A DNA stretch of 64,000 nt. Source: Anthostomella pinea. Lineage: Eukaryota > Ascomycota > Sordariomycetes > Xylariales > Xylariaceae. Shown piece after piece: positions 1 through 11,786 of the stretch. The stretch's first letter is position 1, and each line of letters starts with the position of its first letter. The position numbers and the translations under genes are program-made. The DNA is taken from the NCBI GenBank assembly GCA_963556695.1, contig CAUWAG010000006.1:1922001-1986000 (forward strand). Reading direction: 5' to 3'. Below the pieces are notes generated by a model. The model did no database searches. It saw only the letters and a program-made list of their open reading frames with translations, and had not been told where the DNA came from.

Positions 1-329
1 GGTTCATTTCATTATTCATTGCGAAGTATGTGTTGATGTGATGTCTATTGGCTTTGCGTGAAGCGGCGCTTATTATCTGGCTGCGGCCCAACGGCTCTCT
101 GGCTTGACTCTTGCTCTGGCCTTTATTGCCTGGGAGAGAGGGCCAATAAGCTGCGTCTGGAGACGACGTGTTTCCAGACTACCTTATATCTTCTACCATA
201 CGGTCACCCTGCTGCAAAATGCTACGATTGCCAGAGTCCATGCATCAGGATCACGCCCATTGCTTCTCTGTCCCTTTCGGATTTTCATTGTGTGATACAA
301 GGCTATGAAGCTCCATAGTTGTAGCATCC
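1..329. other. 3' flank of YIF1, no gene seen
   Basis: This is the left edge of the window, downstream of the YIF1 stop codon. Only short overlapping open frames without coding character are present. Nothing further can be supported. Confidence 0.5.
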
Positions 330-1419
330 TCAACCTCTGCTGAGGATCCACATGAAGAACAGCTGTACCACATACGAGTAGGCAAAGAGGAACTGGGTTC
401 GCTGGTTCCGCTTGGTTCTCGAATCCGTCTGCATCGGCCCTCTCCCATCGCCGCCAGTACTTTCCGGAAGCAATACATACCTCAGCGATCGCATCTAGTC
501 CACTTGTTAGTAACAGTAACGACAGCGTCGTGGGATGACACGGGGCTTGCACTCACCAAGAAGAGGGAGTTGGCCATGTAAGTGTATCCAAAGATGAGCC
601 AGCCGACCAGACCGCCAGTGCCTTTGCCCCCATTGACAAGCTCAGCAACGGCAACGGTGACGATGATGCCGACAAACTTGTATCCCGAGTAGGCCACCAG
701 ATCGAGGAGCTGCGACTCGTTGGATATGCTCAAGAAGTAGCACCCCAGCTTCAGGAGCAGGATCTCTACCACCACCACCACACCAGCGGTTGAGGCGGTA
801 TATCCTAGCAGCTCCGGCTGGAACTGACCTCGTAGTCCGGCGAGGAGGGTCGAAAGGAGAATGTATGTAACGAGGGCCATGACGGGGATGTACATGTCGG
901 GGCTGTTGATGTCGTCTCTCGGTGGTAGATACCATCCCTCCTGTCCGTTGGGTCCTACTGCCTGCTTCCGAGACCAGGGCTTGTGGCGCCAGGGGAATAG
1001 CACCAAAAAGAGCTTGTTGATGACATAGCCGTTCGTTACGTTGAAGTAGTGCTTGAGTGCCGAGAAGTTGACCCATCGGTTCACCTGTGGATGCCAGTCA
1101 GCCAAAAGCAACCCGACGTCGGCCTTGGGATGTTGAGACACACGTTGTTTTCGACATGCTTGAATGCGTTCTGTCCGACCTGTCCGACAAATTGTGCTGC
1201 CATCGGGTCGCTCATGAAGTTTCCATACTGGCCAAAGACATTCCCACCGCCACCGCCATTCGTAGGTGTGCCCTGCTGGTATGGGTTACCGTAGGCGCCT
1301 TGCTGCTGTGGTTGCGACGAGGTGGGCGGCGGTGGTGATCGCAGCTGTGGAACGGTAGAAACGTGTTGCGGGACAGGGTGGTGCAGTGGAGGAGACTGCG
1401 TGTAGTTTGGTTGTTGCAT
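330..1419 (-). CDS. YIF1: YIF1-family ER-Golgi transport membrane protein
   Basis: Three exons on the minus strand: 1419-1144, 1084-557 and 494-330, giving 322 aa. Introns are 59 bp (GTGTGT..CAG) and 62 bp (GTGAGT..TAG). The start is the ATG at 1419; the open frame continues upstream, but the sequence after it (MQQPNYTQ) gives the usual Pro/Gln/Gly-rich N-terminus. Splicing restores the family core FKHVENNVNRWVNFSALKHY, followed by NGYVINKL and about five hydrophobic segments. The C-terminus reads RTQFLFAYSYVVQLFFMWIL, the typical Yif1/Hrf1 ending. Yif1 partners Yip1 and Rab GTPases in COPII vesicle budding and fusion between ER and Golgi. It is divergent from the SRP receptor gene, so both neighbours serve the early secretory pathway. 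Family assignment is firm; exon ends are predicted. Confidence 0.92.
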
Positions 1420-1883
1420 CGTGAGCGCTCGTAGAGATCGGAGTGGCAGTTGCAACGAATCTGAAGAAAGGAAAAGACACAGCAGTGGTGTTTGTGTAGA
1501 ATGAGTCCAGCACCAGGAATTGTGACTCGTGAGATGTGGTTCCATCAAATGCGCAAGCTTCGACTTGTTGATGCCAGCTGCAAGGCAGTGACAAAAGAGC
1601 TGTCCTTAACCTGGTTCGTCCAGATCCACACCCACCTGCACAGGCCCCCTGTCCCCTCAGTGAACCGCCTGTATTGTCTGCGCCGATCCATCGCCGGGCA
1701 CCCCTTATCGGATTCGGATCCCGATAAGCAAAGCGCTAGCAGCCACTCTTGGCAGCTGCCACCTTTACCACCTCATCGTGCATCTCTGTAAAGTTAGAAG
1801 GTAGGCCGACATCCATCCATCTTCGTTAATATTCCCAGAATTTCGACTCCGGTTTGGCTTCGTGCTGTAGCATCACCGCGACC
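1420..1883. promoter_or_regulatory. Divergent promoter region YIF1 / SRP receptor
   Basis: These 464 bp separate two head-to-head secretory pathway genes and must hold both promoters. Pyrimidine-rich tracts and a GATTCGGATC block near 1711 are visible. No specific operator is identified. Confidence 0.5.
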
Positions 1884-3993
1884 ATGTTGGATACGTTCGA
1901 GATCCTGACCACCTCTGGAGTGGTGCTGTGGTCAAGGACGTACGCGCCCATCAACCAGTCCATCATCAACAACTTCATCACTGATGTCTTCATCGAGGAG
2001 AAAGGCGCGTCCGCCGGCGCAAAAGACAACCAGCCCACAGCCAGCAACCCACCCTACAGAGCAGACCAGCACACGCTGAAGTGGACTTTTGTCAAGGAAC
2101 TTGGTGTCATCTTTGTTGTACGCACGAACCCTAGCCATCCGCAGTTGCGAGTCACTAACTGGGCTACTATAGGCTGTCTACCGGTCTCTCCTGCATCTTT
2201 CGTGGATCGACAAGCTCGTTGACAACTTAAAGACCATATTTATCGACTTATATGGAGACGAGCTGCAGAAGCCGAATACTACCATTGTCCAATGCCACAA
2301 GTTCGACCAATACTTCGACCAGCAATACAGGGAGCTTGAGGCTACTGCGACAGCCAAAGGGCCTCAACCCGCGGGCGCCCAATTTCAACTAGAGGAGGAT
2401 ACCATTTCCGGCAACCTTGGAGATGAGCCACCTCTCCCGCCTGGCTTCAAGCACAGGACAAAGGCGAACCATATTGCGCAGGACGTCCCGTCTACCACAG
2501 AGTCAAGTCCGATCGCCACGCCGAATACATCCCGACCTTCGACGCCTGCCAGCAGCAACAATCACTTAGTCGTTGGGAAGGGCGGCCCTGGGGCTAGGAC
2601 GTCGCGAAGAGCAAGGAAGACGCAGCAGAATAACCATTCGGCCCTTGCATCTTCAGGAGACGAAGCAAGAAGGGCTAAGAAGGCGCCTAAGAAGGGCCGG
2701 AAGTGGGATGATCAAGGTTATGCGGATGAAGAGGATGATGTGCAGCTGGACTACTCCATTACCCAGAATACAGCCACGAGCGATAACGAGGCCAAGACTG
2801 CCGGTCGATCAACCGCAATAGAAGGAGTAGACTCGACGACCTGGGGAACGACAACGTCCAAGGGGCAATTCGTCTTGAAAGATCTGGGCGATGAAGTGCA
2901 CTCCATTCTAGAATCGGCCGAGGCTAAAAAAGCTGCATCAAAATTGGAGCCAAAAGCTGGCCTTGTTGGGTCTGGATTGAGCACTATCAGTGGTCTGTTC
3001 CGCAACGTGGTGGGCGGCAAGACGCTGACCAAGGCCGACCTCGATAAAGCGATGAAGGGCATGGAAGACCATCTACTTCGGAAGAACGTGGCTCGCGAGG
3101 CTGCGATACGGCTCTGTGAGGGTGTGGAAAAGGAATTGGTTGGGGTCAAGACAGGCAGCTTTGAGAGCACTGATGCGCGCATTGCCAAGGCCATGGAAGC
3201 ATCCTTGACCAAGATGTTGACGCCCACTTCGTCATCAGATCTACTACGTGAGATCGACGCCGTCACGAAGCCCTCTGTTACCTCGATGCGAAAACCCAGG
3301 CCCTATGTCATGTCCATTGTCGGTGTCAACGGTGTCGGCAAGTCCACAAACCTGTCCAAAATCTGTTTCTTTCTGCTCCAGAATAAGTACAAGGTTCTGA
3401 TTGCGGCTGGAGATACCTTCCGATCGGGAGCTGTGGAGCAACTGAAGGTTCATGTACGAAATCTGAAGGAGCTGACCGAGCGCGAGGGTGGCAAGGTCGA
3501 GATCTTCGAAAAGGGGTATGGAGGTGATGCAGCAACTGTTGCCAAGGATGCCGTCAGGGAGGCTGCCAACGAGGGCTATGATGTCGTGCTCATTGATACA
3601 GCCGGACGACGGCACAATGATCAGCGACTGATGTCTTCGCTGGAGAAGTTCGCCAAGTTCGCACAGCCGGACAAGATCTTGATGGTTGGCGAGGTAAGCA
3701 ATGTTCACATCCGGCACTCAGGATATCTGCTAATGGTGCAATTGTAGGCTCTCGTGGGAACAGACTCGGTCGCCCAGGCCAGGAACTTCAACTCGTCGTT
3801 CGGTCCTGGACGCAACCTTGACGGATTTATCATCTCCAAGTGTGACACGGTGGGTGACATGGTAGGGGCTCTCGTGAGTATCGTACATGCCACGAATGTC
3901 CCAGTTCTTTTCGTCGGTGTCGGACAGCACTATTCAGATATCAGGAACTTCTCGGTCAAATGGGCCGTAGAGAAGCTACTGAGTAATAGTTGA
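1884..3993 (+). CDS. SRP101: Signal recognition particle receptor alpha subunit (SRP-GTPase)
   Basis: Three exons: 1884-2117, 2173-3693 and 3748-3993, 666 aa. The 55-bp and 54-bp introns start GTACGC and GTAAGC, and intron 1 has a perfect CTAAC branch site. The N-terminal SRX (longin-like) domain starts MLDTFEILTTSGVVLWS, is cut by intron 1 at ..GVIFV/AVYRSLLHLSW, and anchors the protein to the SRP receptor beta subunit. A charged Lys/Arg/Asp linker follows (about residues 150-290). The NG GTPase comes last, with P-loop GVNGVGKS near residue 462, DTFRSGAVEQL, DTAGRR near 553, SKCDT, and the closing FVGVGQ motif. It docks ribosome-SRP complexes at the ER membrane. The length is normal for fungi and all GTPase motifs are present. 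Confidence 0.95.
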
Positions 3994-5079
3994 TCCTGTT
4001 AATTACGGTAGTAAATGACAGTCAAGTCTGCGGCGAGGACTTACTTTTGCTGTCAACATCATTACAACTCCAGAGGTGCTTGCTCGTAAGCGCAAGTGTG
4101 GGCTTTCACAGCTTGGCTTTCAAGACTCGCGGTCAGATGCTCGTGAAGATGAGGTAGGTACATAGTGAGATACGACTGACTCTTTGGCGCAGTGGATACA
4201 CAGAGAGGTAGTTCGTCCACTATACTTCCCATAATGATTCGAAATCACCAAAGTCCGGCCATCGCAGTAAATGTGCCAAGGTCAACAACCATGGTGAGTT
4301 CATCCCACGAGTACGGTTGCAACGAACACACGAGCCGTCGTTATTAGCAGTAGACAGTCAGCCTTGCGAGACAGCCTCTTCCTGCGAGAATCCAGGGCAG
4401 AGACCCAGCTGGTACTGCGCCGAGCACAGGTTGTTTAAGATGAAAGACTGCACAGAACCGCGGTGGGACAACCACGTTGCCGGGTTTTGTTCTCTGTGGT
4501 GGCTATTACAAGCTGCAATGTCTTGTCCGAAAGCATCTACGACCCATCCGCACTGCTCGAGACACGGGTGCAAGCCCAATGCCCGCAGGGAGCTCTTGGT
4601 CCGGTAGGACAGCTCGGCCTGCAATGGCTACATGTATCCAGAAGGCAGAATGGTCGTTCATAGGTATGAAGCGTCACACATTGTCAGACTTTGGGCTGTG
4701 CGAATGCGTCTCGCTGAACGCCGCGCGGGGGTATCATTCTGCGAGGCCTGAAACTGTTCTGTCAGACTGCGAGAGGAATCGGGGGGCTGGCTCAGTCGCG
4801 TGCGTGTACTACGGCGATTTGTGACACCTGCGGCGTGTCCGCTGTGCGAGGCTACCACGCATTCTGACGAACGCTTCTCAGCTGGCTGTGCGTTTTGGTG
4901 GTTATCTAGACCGCCATCGGTTCTCCCCGAATGGGGCTTGTTTGTACTGCGTTCGAGTCAAGGCCGTGCAACAACAGGACCTGCATCGGGTCTACTATGA
5001 GACACGTGGACTGCAGGAAGTAGGGCTGCAGGAAGGAGGGCTACAGGAAGAGCCGCGTCAAGACTGTCGGGTCTGTTCA
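3994..5079. other. Intergenic, no gene recognised; tRNA-like relic inside
   Basis: About 1.1 kb between the SRP receptor and the decayed beta-lactamase-like gene. Short frames in all six phases have no recognisable protein. The stretch 4178-4257 resembles a damaged tRNA (see findings). Near 5015-5055 a GGGCTGCAGGAAG-like word is repeated imperfectly three times. Confidence 0.4.
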
Positions 5080-6310
5080 GATCACGGTTCCGGATGCTTC
5101 CTTGCTGACAGCTCCAGGCTATCTTTGCTGCAGTGCTCAAGAGCGCACATGGATATCGGCTTGCGGTTGACGGTGGGTTTCAAGCGAGCTCACTCCCTCG
5201 TATGAACATGTTGAGGGTTGTGTTGAAGGCCCTGTAGTCGCTGATGGGCCATGTAGTCGTCCCCCAGAGCAACCTCTAGGCCCGTGACGTCTTCGTGGTC
5301 ACGTTTCCACAGCTCGGCCTCTTTCTGGACCAGGGGAAGCAAGTCCACGTAGGGCTTCGTGTCGAACAAGGCCTGTGTGAGAAGTCTGGCGGAAAACTAG
5401 GTGGCGTCGCATAGATCCAGGTGTTCGACAGGCAACTACGGCGCTGCTCGTTTCGGGTAAGATGTAGAGCGCCGCGGACGAACCGCCCCAGGTCCCTCCA
5501 TGTGACAGGATCAATGCTGGGGCCAGCCGCGCCCGATTGCGTGGCGGGCGGTCGTGGTATTCTGGATCGTCCCGCCGTGCCAGGCTGTTGCGGCCGCCGC
5601 TACCGTTTGAGGTGGAAGCGTCGGCGCGACTGAACCCCAGGCGGTACGACTCAGGTCGCGATATCACGCAGTACGGGCTCCATAGCGCCTTTATGTCTCG
5701 CAAAGGGTTGCTGTCCTCGGTCCGGCCATGGCAGGCATCGAGGAGGACTTTCGAGAACTTCAGCATGTCCTGTGCAGAGCTTCGGACACCTACCGCGGCC
5801 AAGACGGGAGCGTGGTTCTCATCCGTGAAGTATTTTTGTCCACCCTGTAAAACATGCTGCCCTGGGCGAGAAACGTTTCTGTTTGTGTCTAATTTACGGC
5901 GACTCAGGATGGTTTGTCTCGTGCCAAGCGACTCCGAGATACGCTTCTGTACGAAGTCAGAGCAACGATGCCCGAAGCATTTTGTACCGCAAGACCAGCG
6001 AAGCCGTAGACAAGGCTATTGTATAGGAAGCGCTGCTTCTGGAAGCTCTGCCGCCCTTTCCCATCCGTGGTGGTTGCATCATTGACAAACTGCACAAAGT
6101 CGTCTTCTCGACACACGAGGAAGCCTTGGGGTCCATAGACAAGCTTGCTGAATCCCCAACCCTGTCCTGTGAGAGAGAGCATGCCGGATCGTGGCGTTTT
6201 CTGCGATTTCTGGACCACCCTAGTAACACGACTCCTGTGATAAACAGAATTCCTCGCGGTAACGAACTCAGAAATGATGAGATTTGCGGACACCACAGTC
6301 CAATACCACC
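5080..6310 (-). pseudogene. Decayed serine beta-lactamase-like (class C / LACTB-type) gene
   Basis: Pieces of one protein lie in order on the minus strand but in different frames. The frame starting near 6310 carries RFLYNSLVYGFAGLAVQNAS, the region around the catalytic Tyr in these enzymes. The frame 5802-5299 carries AAVGVRSSAQDMLKFSKVLL, NPLRDIKALWSPY and LSHGGTWGGSSAALYILPET, typical of fungal beta-lactamase/transpeptidase-like hydrolases. After that the frame shifts: ARLLTQALFDTKPYVDLLP continues about 90 bp on in another phase, just after an in-frame TAG. A further shift is needed near 5235 to read the C-terminal barrel-like segment. The N-terminal SxxK region is not recognisable. At least two frameshifts and one stop make this a pseudogene. 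I could not reconcile all breaks with introns, though sequencing error is possible. Confidence 0.7.
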
Positions 6311-6526
6311 ACATAAAAATGGCAGCGGACCGAACGAGATTCTGGGACTCAGTCCAGACCAGTGTGCAAGGTAAAAAATAAGTATTCTATCTAACGTCAA
6401 ACAGAAGTACACAGACTATGCATAAACTCTGGAAAGAAAGGGGGCAAAAAGAAAAGCAACTCGACCTTTCCCTCCACGACAGCACAGCACACCACATCAC
6501 GAACCCCCCTTACTCCTTTACTCCAC

Positions 6527-7843
6527 CTAAGCCTCCGCTCCTCCCGCCCCATACCCAGAAACATTCGCCCGCAGCACCGCCGCCGTAGGGTCCCAGAACT
6601 TACCCAGAGGCGAGTACACGCGAAAACTGTGCGCGTCCACAGGCTCAGAAATAGTAATAGGCCCGAGCTGGTCGTCCGTCATGTTCCAGTAGTCGGCGCC
6701 GTTGCTGCCGAGGTCGTAGTAAGTCCCCCCTTGCTGCGACTCCCCCTGTGCCGGCGCCGACACGTTCAAGCGGCCTATTGCGCTGACGCCGCTGAAGGTA
6801 ATGTTGTTGAAGGCCAGCGGCGCGCTGCGGTTGCTCTCGATGTTCCACTCGACGAAGAACTGTGCAGTGCCATACCCGAGGCATATCTGGAAGGACGGGT
6901 CCGCGGGGCTGTCTGCCGTGATGGGGGATTGCCAGGTCTGGCCCGTGCTGAGGTTGATCATGTGGCTTTGGGGAGGAAGGTGTTAGTTGGGTTGTGTTGT
7001 GTTTTGCGGACGGTGGGGTTTGGTTGGGTAGGGTAGATAGGGGTACTGACATATAGCCGGTGGTTTGCGTGTACGTGTATAATGTCACGCTCATGATGTT
7101 CCCCGGCTCGACTTGGCGTATGGCATCCCCATTAGCATGATGACTCCATCGCAGAACGTCCAGTAACGCACCGGTCATATTCACAGCCGGCAAGAAGTGT
7201 GCGCCGGCAGGGAACCACTCGACCCACGCGGTGCTTTCCGACGTCCCATTCTCGCTCATCTGATTACTCCATTTTAGTTTTCGTCCTCGTTCTCTGGTGC
7301 TCATCCTCCAGAAGCCACGGGGCGCACTTACTCTGACATCCGTGCCGGCTTGGAAGAACGGAAAGTACGAGGCGTTACCGCAGCCACCGCCGAGAATGCC
7401 AACCCATTGCGACATGCTGTGTTGGTTGGTTGGGTCGCTATAGTTCACATTTGTTTCTGGCATCATGTAGGCAACATTCCATATGGCTGATGCTGAGTAT
7501 ACGGCTGGTAAATCCGGGGACCTGTATGTAAAGATAAACATTAGCGGATATGTTTTCTTCATATGAGGGGGCGCCGATGTTCCAAATCCCTGATATTAAC
7601 TCCGAGAACGTCTCTAGAGAGGGATTCAGGAGATGAAAATGATGGCTTCAGAGTTCAGTACCCTTGAACCACGTTGATTACACCACCACCGAGGAAGGAG
7701 TCGGTGTAGGACCGTTGCGTGGCTGCGTTAAAGGCACGTCTTCTGTGAGATATAGCCGAGACTGTGTAAAGTTCTGCAGGTACGGCGCAAACAGTCGTGG
7801 CCTGAAGCCAGATGAAGGTGAGAAGCACATCGAAGCCCTTCAT
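6527..7843 (-). CDS. Secreted peptidase G1 (eqolisin, glutamic protease)-like protein
   Basis: Four exons: 7843-7662, 7521-7332, 7259-7051 and 6965-6527, 339 aa. Introns are 140, 72 and 85 bp; the third uses a GTCAGT donor, which is the one that keeps the frame. The start ATG at 7843 opens a signal peptide (MKGFDVLLTFIWLQATTVCA); an upstream ATG at 7870 would add nine residues. The mature part fits the G1 fold: SASAIWNVAYM, then NQHSMSQWVGILGG (position of the catalytic Gln segment), STAWVEWFPAGAHF, YTQTTGY..MINLSTGQTW, and AQFFVEWNIES (candidate catalytic Glu segment). Several Asn-X-Ser/Thr sites suggest glycosylation. These enzymes are acid endopeptidases. The motifs are divergent from scytalidopepsin, so activity is not certain. 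Confidence 0.7.
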
Positions 7844-10800
7844 TGCGCAAATTTTGCCTTCGTGGGACAATTGGGAATAGGCTTGGATGATATAGTAGAG
7901 CAGAAGTAACGAGAGGACTGCAAAAACTGCATATATGTGTTTTATATGCTTCGATGAAAGGATAAGAAGGCGGACAGAGCTGAGGCCGTGCAGTAAAAAA
8001 TCGTTCTCTATAATGAGCCCAACCTCGCCAGCTATATCTACGGAAGGAGTCGACCGGAGAGAGCGATATCACAGCTGAGATTTCAGACATCTTTTTATTA
8101 CAAGTGCTCTACGTCCGTAGGAAACGTCAGGAGCTAAGTTCCGGACCGGATGGGCGGATTCAAGGAAAGAGGACAGCAGGCCACGAGACTGAAGGAATCA
8201 GATCTTTCAAGTCATACTCAAGGGCGGTTGCGTGTAAGCGGGCACCACGTTCTGACGCAATGAGTTCAAATGTGCAACCCCAAGTAGTCAGGGAGCTTGT
8301 ATAGCCCGACAGAGGGCATTACAAGGTGCGTAATAACGTGCCATCCACCACCGGAGGCGAAGTCGAGACATCGGGTTTCAACACATAAAAACGGGCGCAT
8401 CGCCCAAAAGAGCGTGGTAAGAAGATGACAGGCCGTTCGTGTACCCGTAAGCAGACATCTGGTGTCGCGTGAGCTCGAACCAAAGGACTCATTTCGGCGT
8501 TGTCTGCCACGCGCTGTTTTGCACACACGAATGGTGCAGCTCATGTACGATGCGAAATCCACGTGGAACGCTCCAAGAGTTGTTAGATCATCCCTGGCTG
8601 TGATAGTATATGTCAGGGTCAAAAATGGCTCGGGGCTGAAGTCGGAGACATCGACCGGGGCGGCAACTCGAGTCTCCGGAAAGTAGCCGGAAGCCAACAC
8701 GGCGTCCGGTGGGCCATTCAGCTGATGTTCAGCATCCGCAACTTATTTGGTGCCGAACATGAGTATAAACATTGACGTCTGTGTCCCGTTAGCTTTTGAC
8801 TCTGAACGAGTCACACTTGCCATTAGTTAGCTGTGGTGACTAACACAGCCTCCTGGAGGTGACTATAAGGAGCAGTCAGACATCAGCGCGTCCACAGTTG
8901 AATGTCGACTCAAGAGACCTCCTCAACATTCATCACTTCGGTTCACTCTTGGCATATTGCCCGAGCGAGTGCCTGATCGAGTGCCTGATCGAGCACTTCG
9001 TTCTTTTCGGCCCGCGGTCGATCCCAAGCATCAAGGGAGAGGGGCTTCAGAGTCTAGAGACTGCAAGCGGTCAACACATATCGCGCGATGATGATCTACG
9101 TCATCCATGTATCAAGCTTCTGACCACGAAGCTCTGGCTGGACAAGGCTGCGGTACCAACACTGGAATACTAGGGGTGCTCCATTGCTTGAATATCGGGC
9201 TCCCGGGGTCTTCAAGGATCTAATACCGAAGGGATGATGGAGGCAGCTCTGATGCCCGCCGTGACGAAAACGTTACTCGCCCACTGTCGCCCCTTCTATG
9301 GCTGACTTGGTCCGGTGTCCTCCTCCGTTGTAATAAGGTTAGCTCCCTCCGGACTTGACCATGGAGAGCGCCCGGATTTACTATTAGGTGGGAAGTGTAA
9401 CTTGGCGTGTCTGAAGCCTGCTGTCAAGTTAGGGTTCCAACGATTGAACCAGGCGGACCGAAGTCTCGGGGATCTTGGTCGACTCCACCAGTATCGATAG
9501 GTAGTAAATTCATGTATGAAGAATACTCACGGAATCTTGGATGAGAATAGAGTTCGGATGCGCTTCAAAGCGCCAGGCTACATCCCTACATGTATGTAGC
9601 CCATCCTCGATCAGCTGTCAGGTGCCCTGTGCTGAGTTAGAGACGGGCCAAGAATGAGGCACCCGCATACTATTTACTACACGATAGAGTTCGACTCATG
9701 ACAAGTAGCCTGATCTCCCGCGACCCGAGTTTCGGGAGGTTTCTTGGGATCATTTAGAAGAACTTGCTGGACGTACATATGAGCTTTGAATACCTTCCAT
9801 TATTACCACAATACATTACCGTGGAGACTGAGGCCGTTCCAGCTGTCAGAGGTAGACGGATTATAGACTGAAGTCCAAGCTGTCGTACCGGACTCTGTAG
9901 ATGGACATGCGAATATCCTAATTCGAGAACCTCATGAGCAGGGCAGTCGATTTGCTCCCGGTACTGGGCTCAACGTTTCGGCATGCCGACAATTGCCTCG
10001 GTGGATAGTGGCCATCGTGGATGATGGGGGTTCTTTCGTGGGCGATGTCAGATACCAGTGTGCCAGGAGACAGAGTCTCCGTTTCAGTAGTGTGGAAAGA
10101 CGATATCCGGAAAAAACAGGCCACATAGTCGTATGAAAAGAAGGAGGAGGGTTGTGAGGATACAGGTAGAGATGCAGAGATGTTGAGGCGTGCCCCTCGG
10201 AATGGTGAAGCACGCTAATGGTATCCATACTGTCTCACGTATAGCCTGTATCTGATCTTGTGAGAGCGACGGCGGCTTCAAATGTTATTGTTCAGGCTGA
10301 CAGGCTGACGGGCTGACGGACTGATGGGCAGGCACGAGACAGGCCCCGCTGAATCCACTCCTGCCACTGATCTCCCGCGCCGAGGGATGACGCTAAAATC
10401 TGGCCCTAGAACTGCTAGATCGATGTCCCCCAGCAATGTCGTAGCCCTACAGTACCTAGGTCCCGTGACCCCTCCAGCTAGCGCTATCTATTTTAGATGG
10501 ATGCAGCATGCTGTAGATAGCGGCGGGGTTCGCTGCTGAGAGGCAGGTCGTCATTGCATCTCGTCCACCCATGGCATCAATTGTCCAAATCTCGACTCTC
10601 ATCACAACAACCAACCTGCTCTGGTGGGTGCTGCTGCTCGTGCGACTCTACCTTGATAATTCAACGCTTCAAACCGTCACAATCCATAATAAGCATACGC
10701 GAGATTACCATAATTGACTCCTGCCCGGTCGGCAAGTTGGCAACCCCTCGCCACGCTGTACCGAATCTTAAGTTTCTTAGCCTCGAGAACCCCAGCCAGT

Positions 10801-11786
10801 CTGCCAGGCCAGTATCGAATTGGATTCAAAACAACTGTTCTTCAGCGCATTCGTCTCATTCGGTCTGTCTCCTTCCTCCCGTTTATTTATAGACTCATCA
10901 CCATTTTCCCCCGGTTCGCCCGGTGTATGTCCACACTGGCAGACTCGCCCTCCGCTCTGCCACTGCAACCGAGCATCGAACCCCACGTCTCCCGTCACAT
11001 ACCTACCTTATTACCTTAAATCACATGAATACATATCGAGGTAACCTAATCCTTCTCGTGGTACCGTCATCAACCGGATCATTCGATTGTCACGCCTCCC
11101 CCTACATCAAGATCACCTACAGCAGCGAAGGGTCCCTCTCGCTCCCTGCAGCTTTCCCATACAGGAGTCCTGACAAGCATAGTTGCTGCCCGTCTACCGG
11201 TCTACCACCCTCCGCCGAGCTGACAAAACGCGACCAACGTTGGCGACGGGCCTGTCACCTTCCCTGTCGCATCAGGCTACAGCCCTGGCCGCATCGTTGC
11301 CCGACTTGTTCCGCCCTGTAGTTCCGCGTTTGTAGTCGACTCCTGTCTCTCTCTTTCCCACCCCCGGCCGGTCACACTGCCAGCTGAATCATCCTTCGCT
11401 CTCGACTTCACTCGGTGTTTGTCCACTCCGTCTACGACCTGAACTATTGGGACAAAAGCAATCTGCCATCTGCAACCACCTCGGCCGTCACCCTCGCAAA
11501 CCTGACAGACCGAGTCTGTTTGTCCTCAAGGGCCCCCACCTCTTGCCCACTCAGGCATCGCCGCCGCATCCCAAGGGCCCAGCCCAAGGGTGCCGCCAGG
11601 GCACCTTCGATCGTCATCCGATCAAACCCCCGCACTGCAGGCCTGCTGTCGTAGTCGTCTTCGTCGTTTTCCACTACATTGACCCGCCGATAGAGTAGGC
11701 AGTCAGTCAGTCGGTCAGTCAAACGATGAATCCGGTCTCCTGAAAATCCTCCCGACTTGGGCTTATTCCCTTCACCCTCTCCCCCG
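7844..11786. other. Long intergenic region, no gene recognised
   Basis: About 3.9 kb without a gene I can support. The longest frame (8700-8266, minus) has no recognisable features. Short tandem structures occur at 8967-8994 (12-bp unit GAGTGCCTGATC, just over two copies) and about 10290-10330 (imperfect GGCTGACGG-like units). From about 11000 onward the plus strand is pyrimidine-rich and probably forms the promoter and leader of the RBR gene, ending with CAGT repeats near 11700-11720. Confidence 0.4.
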
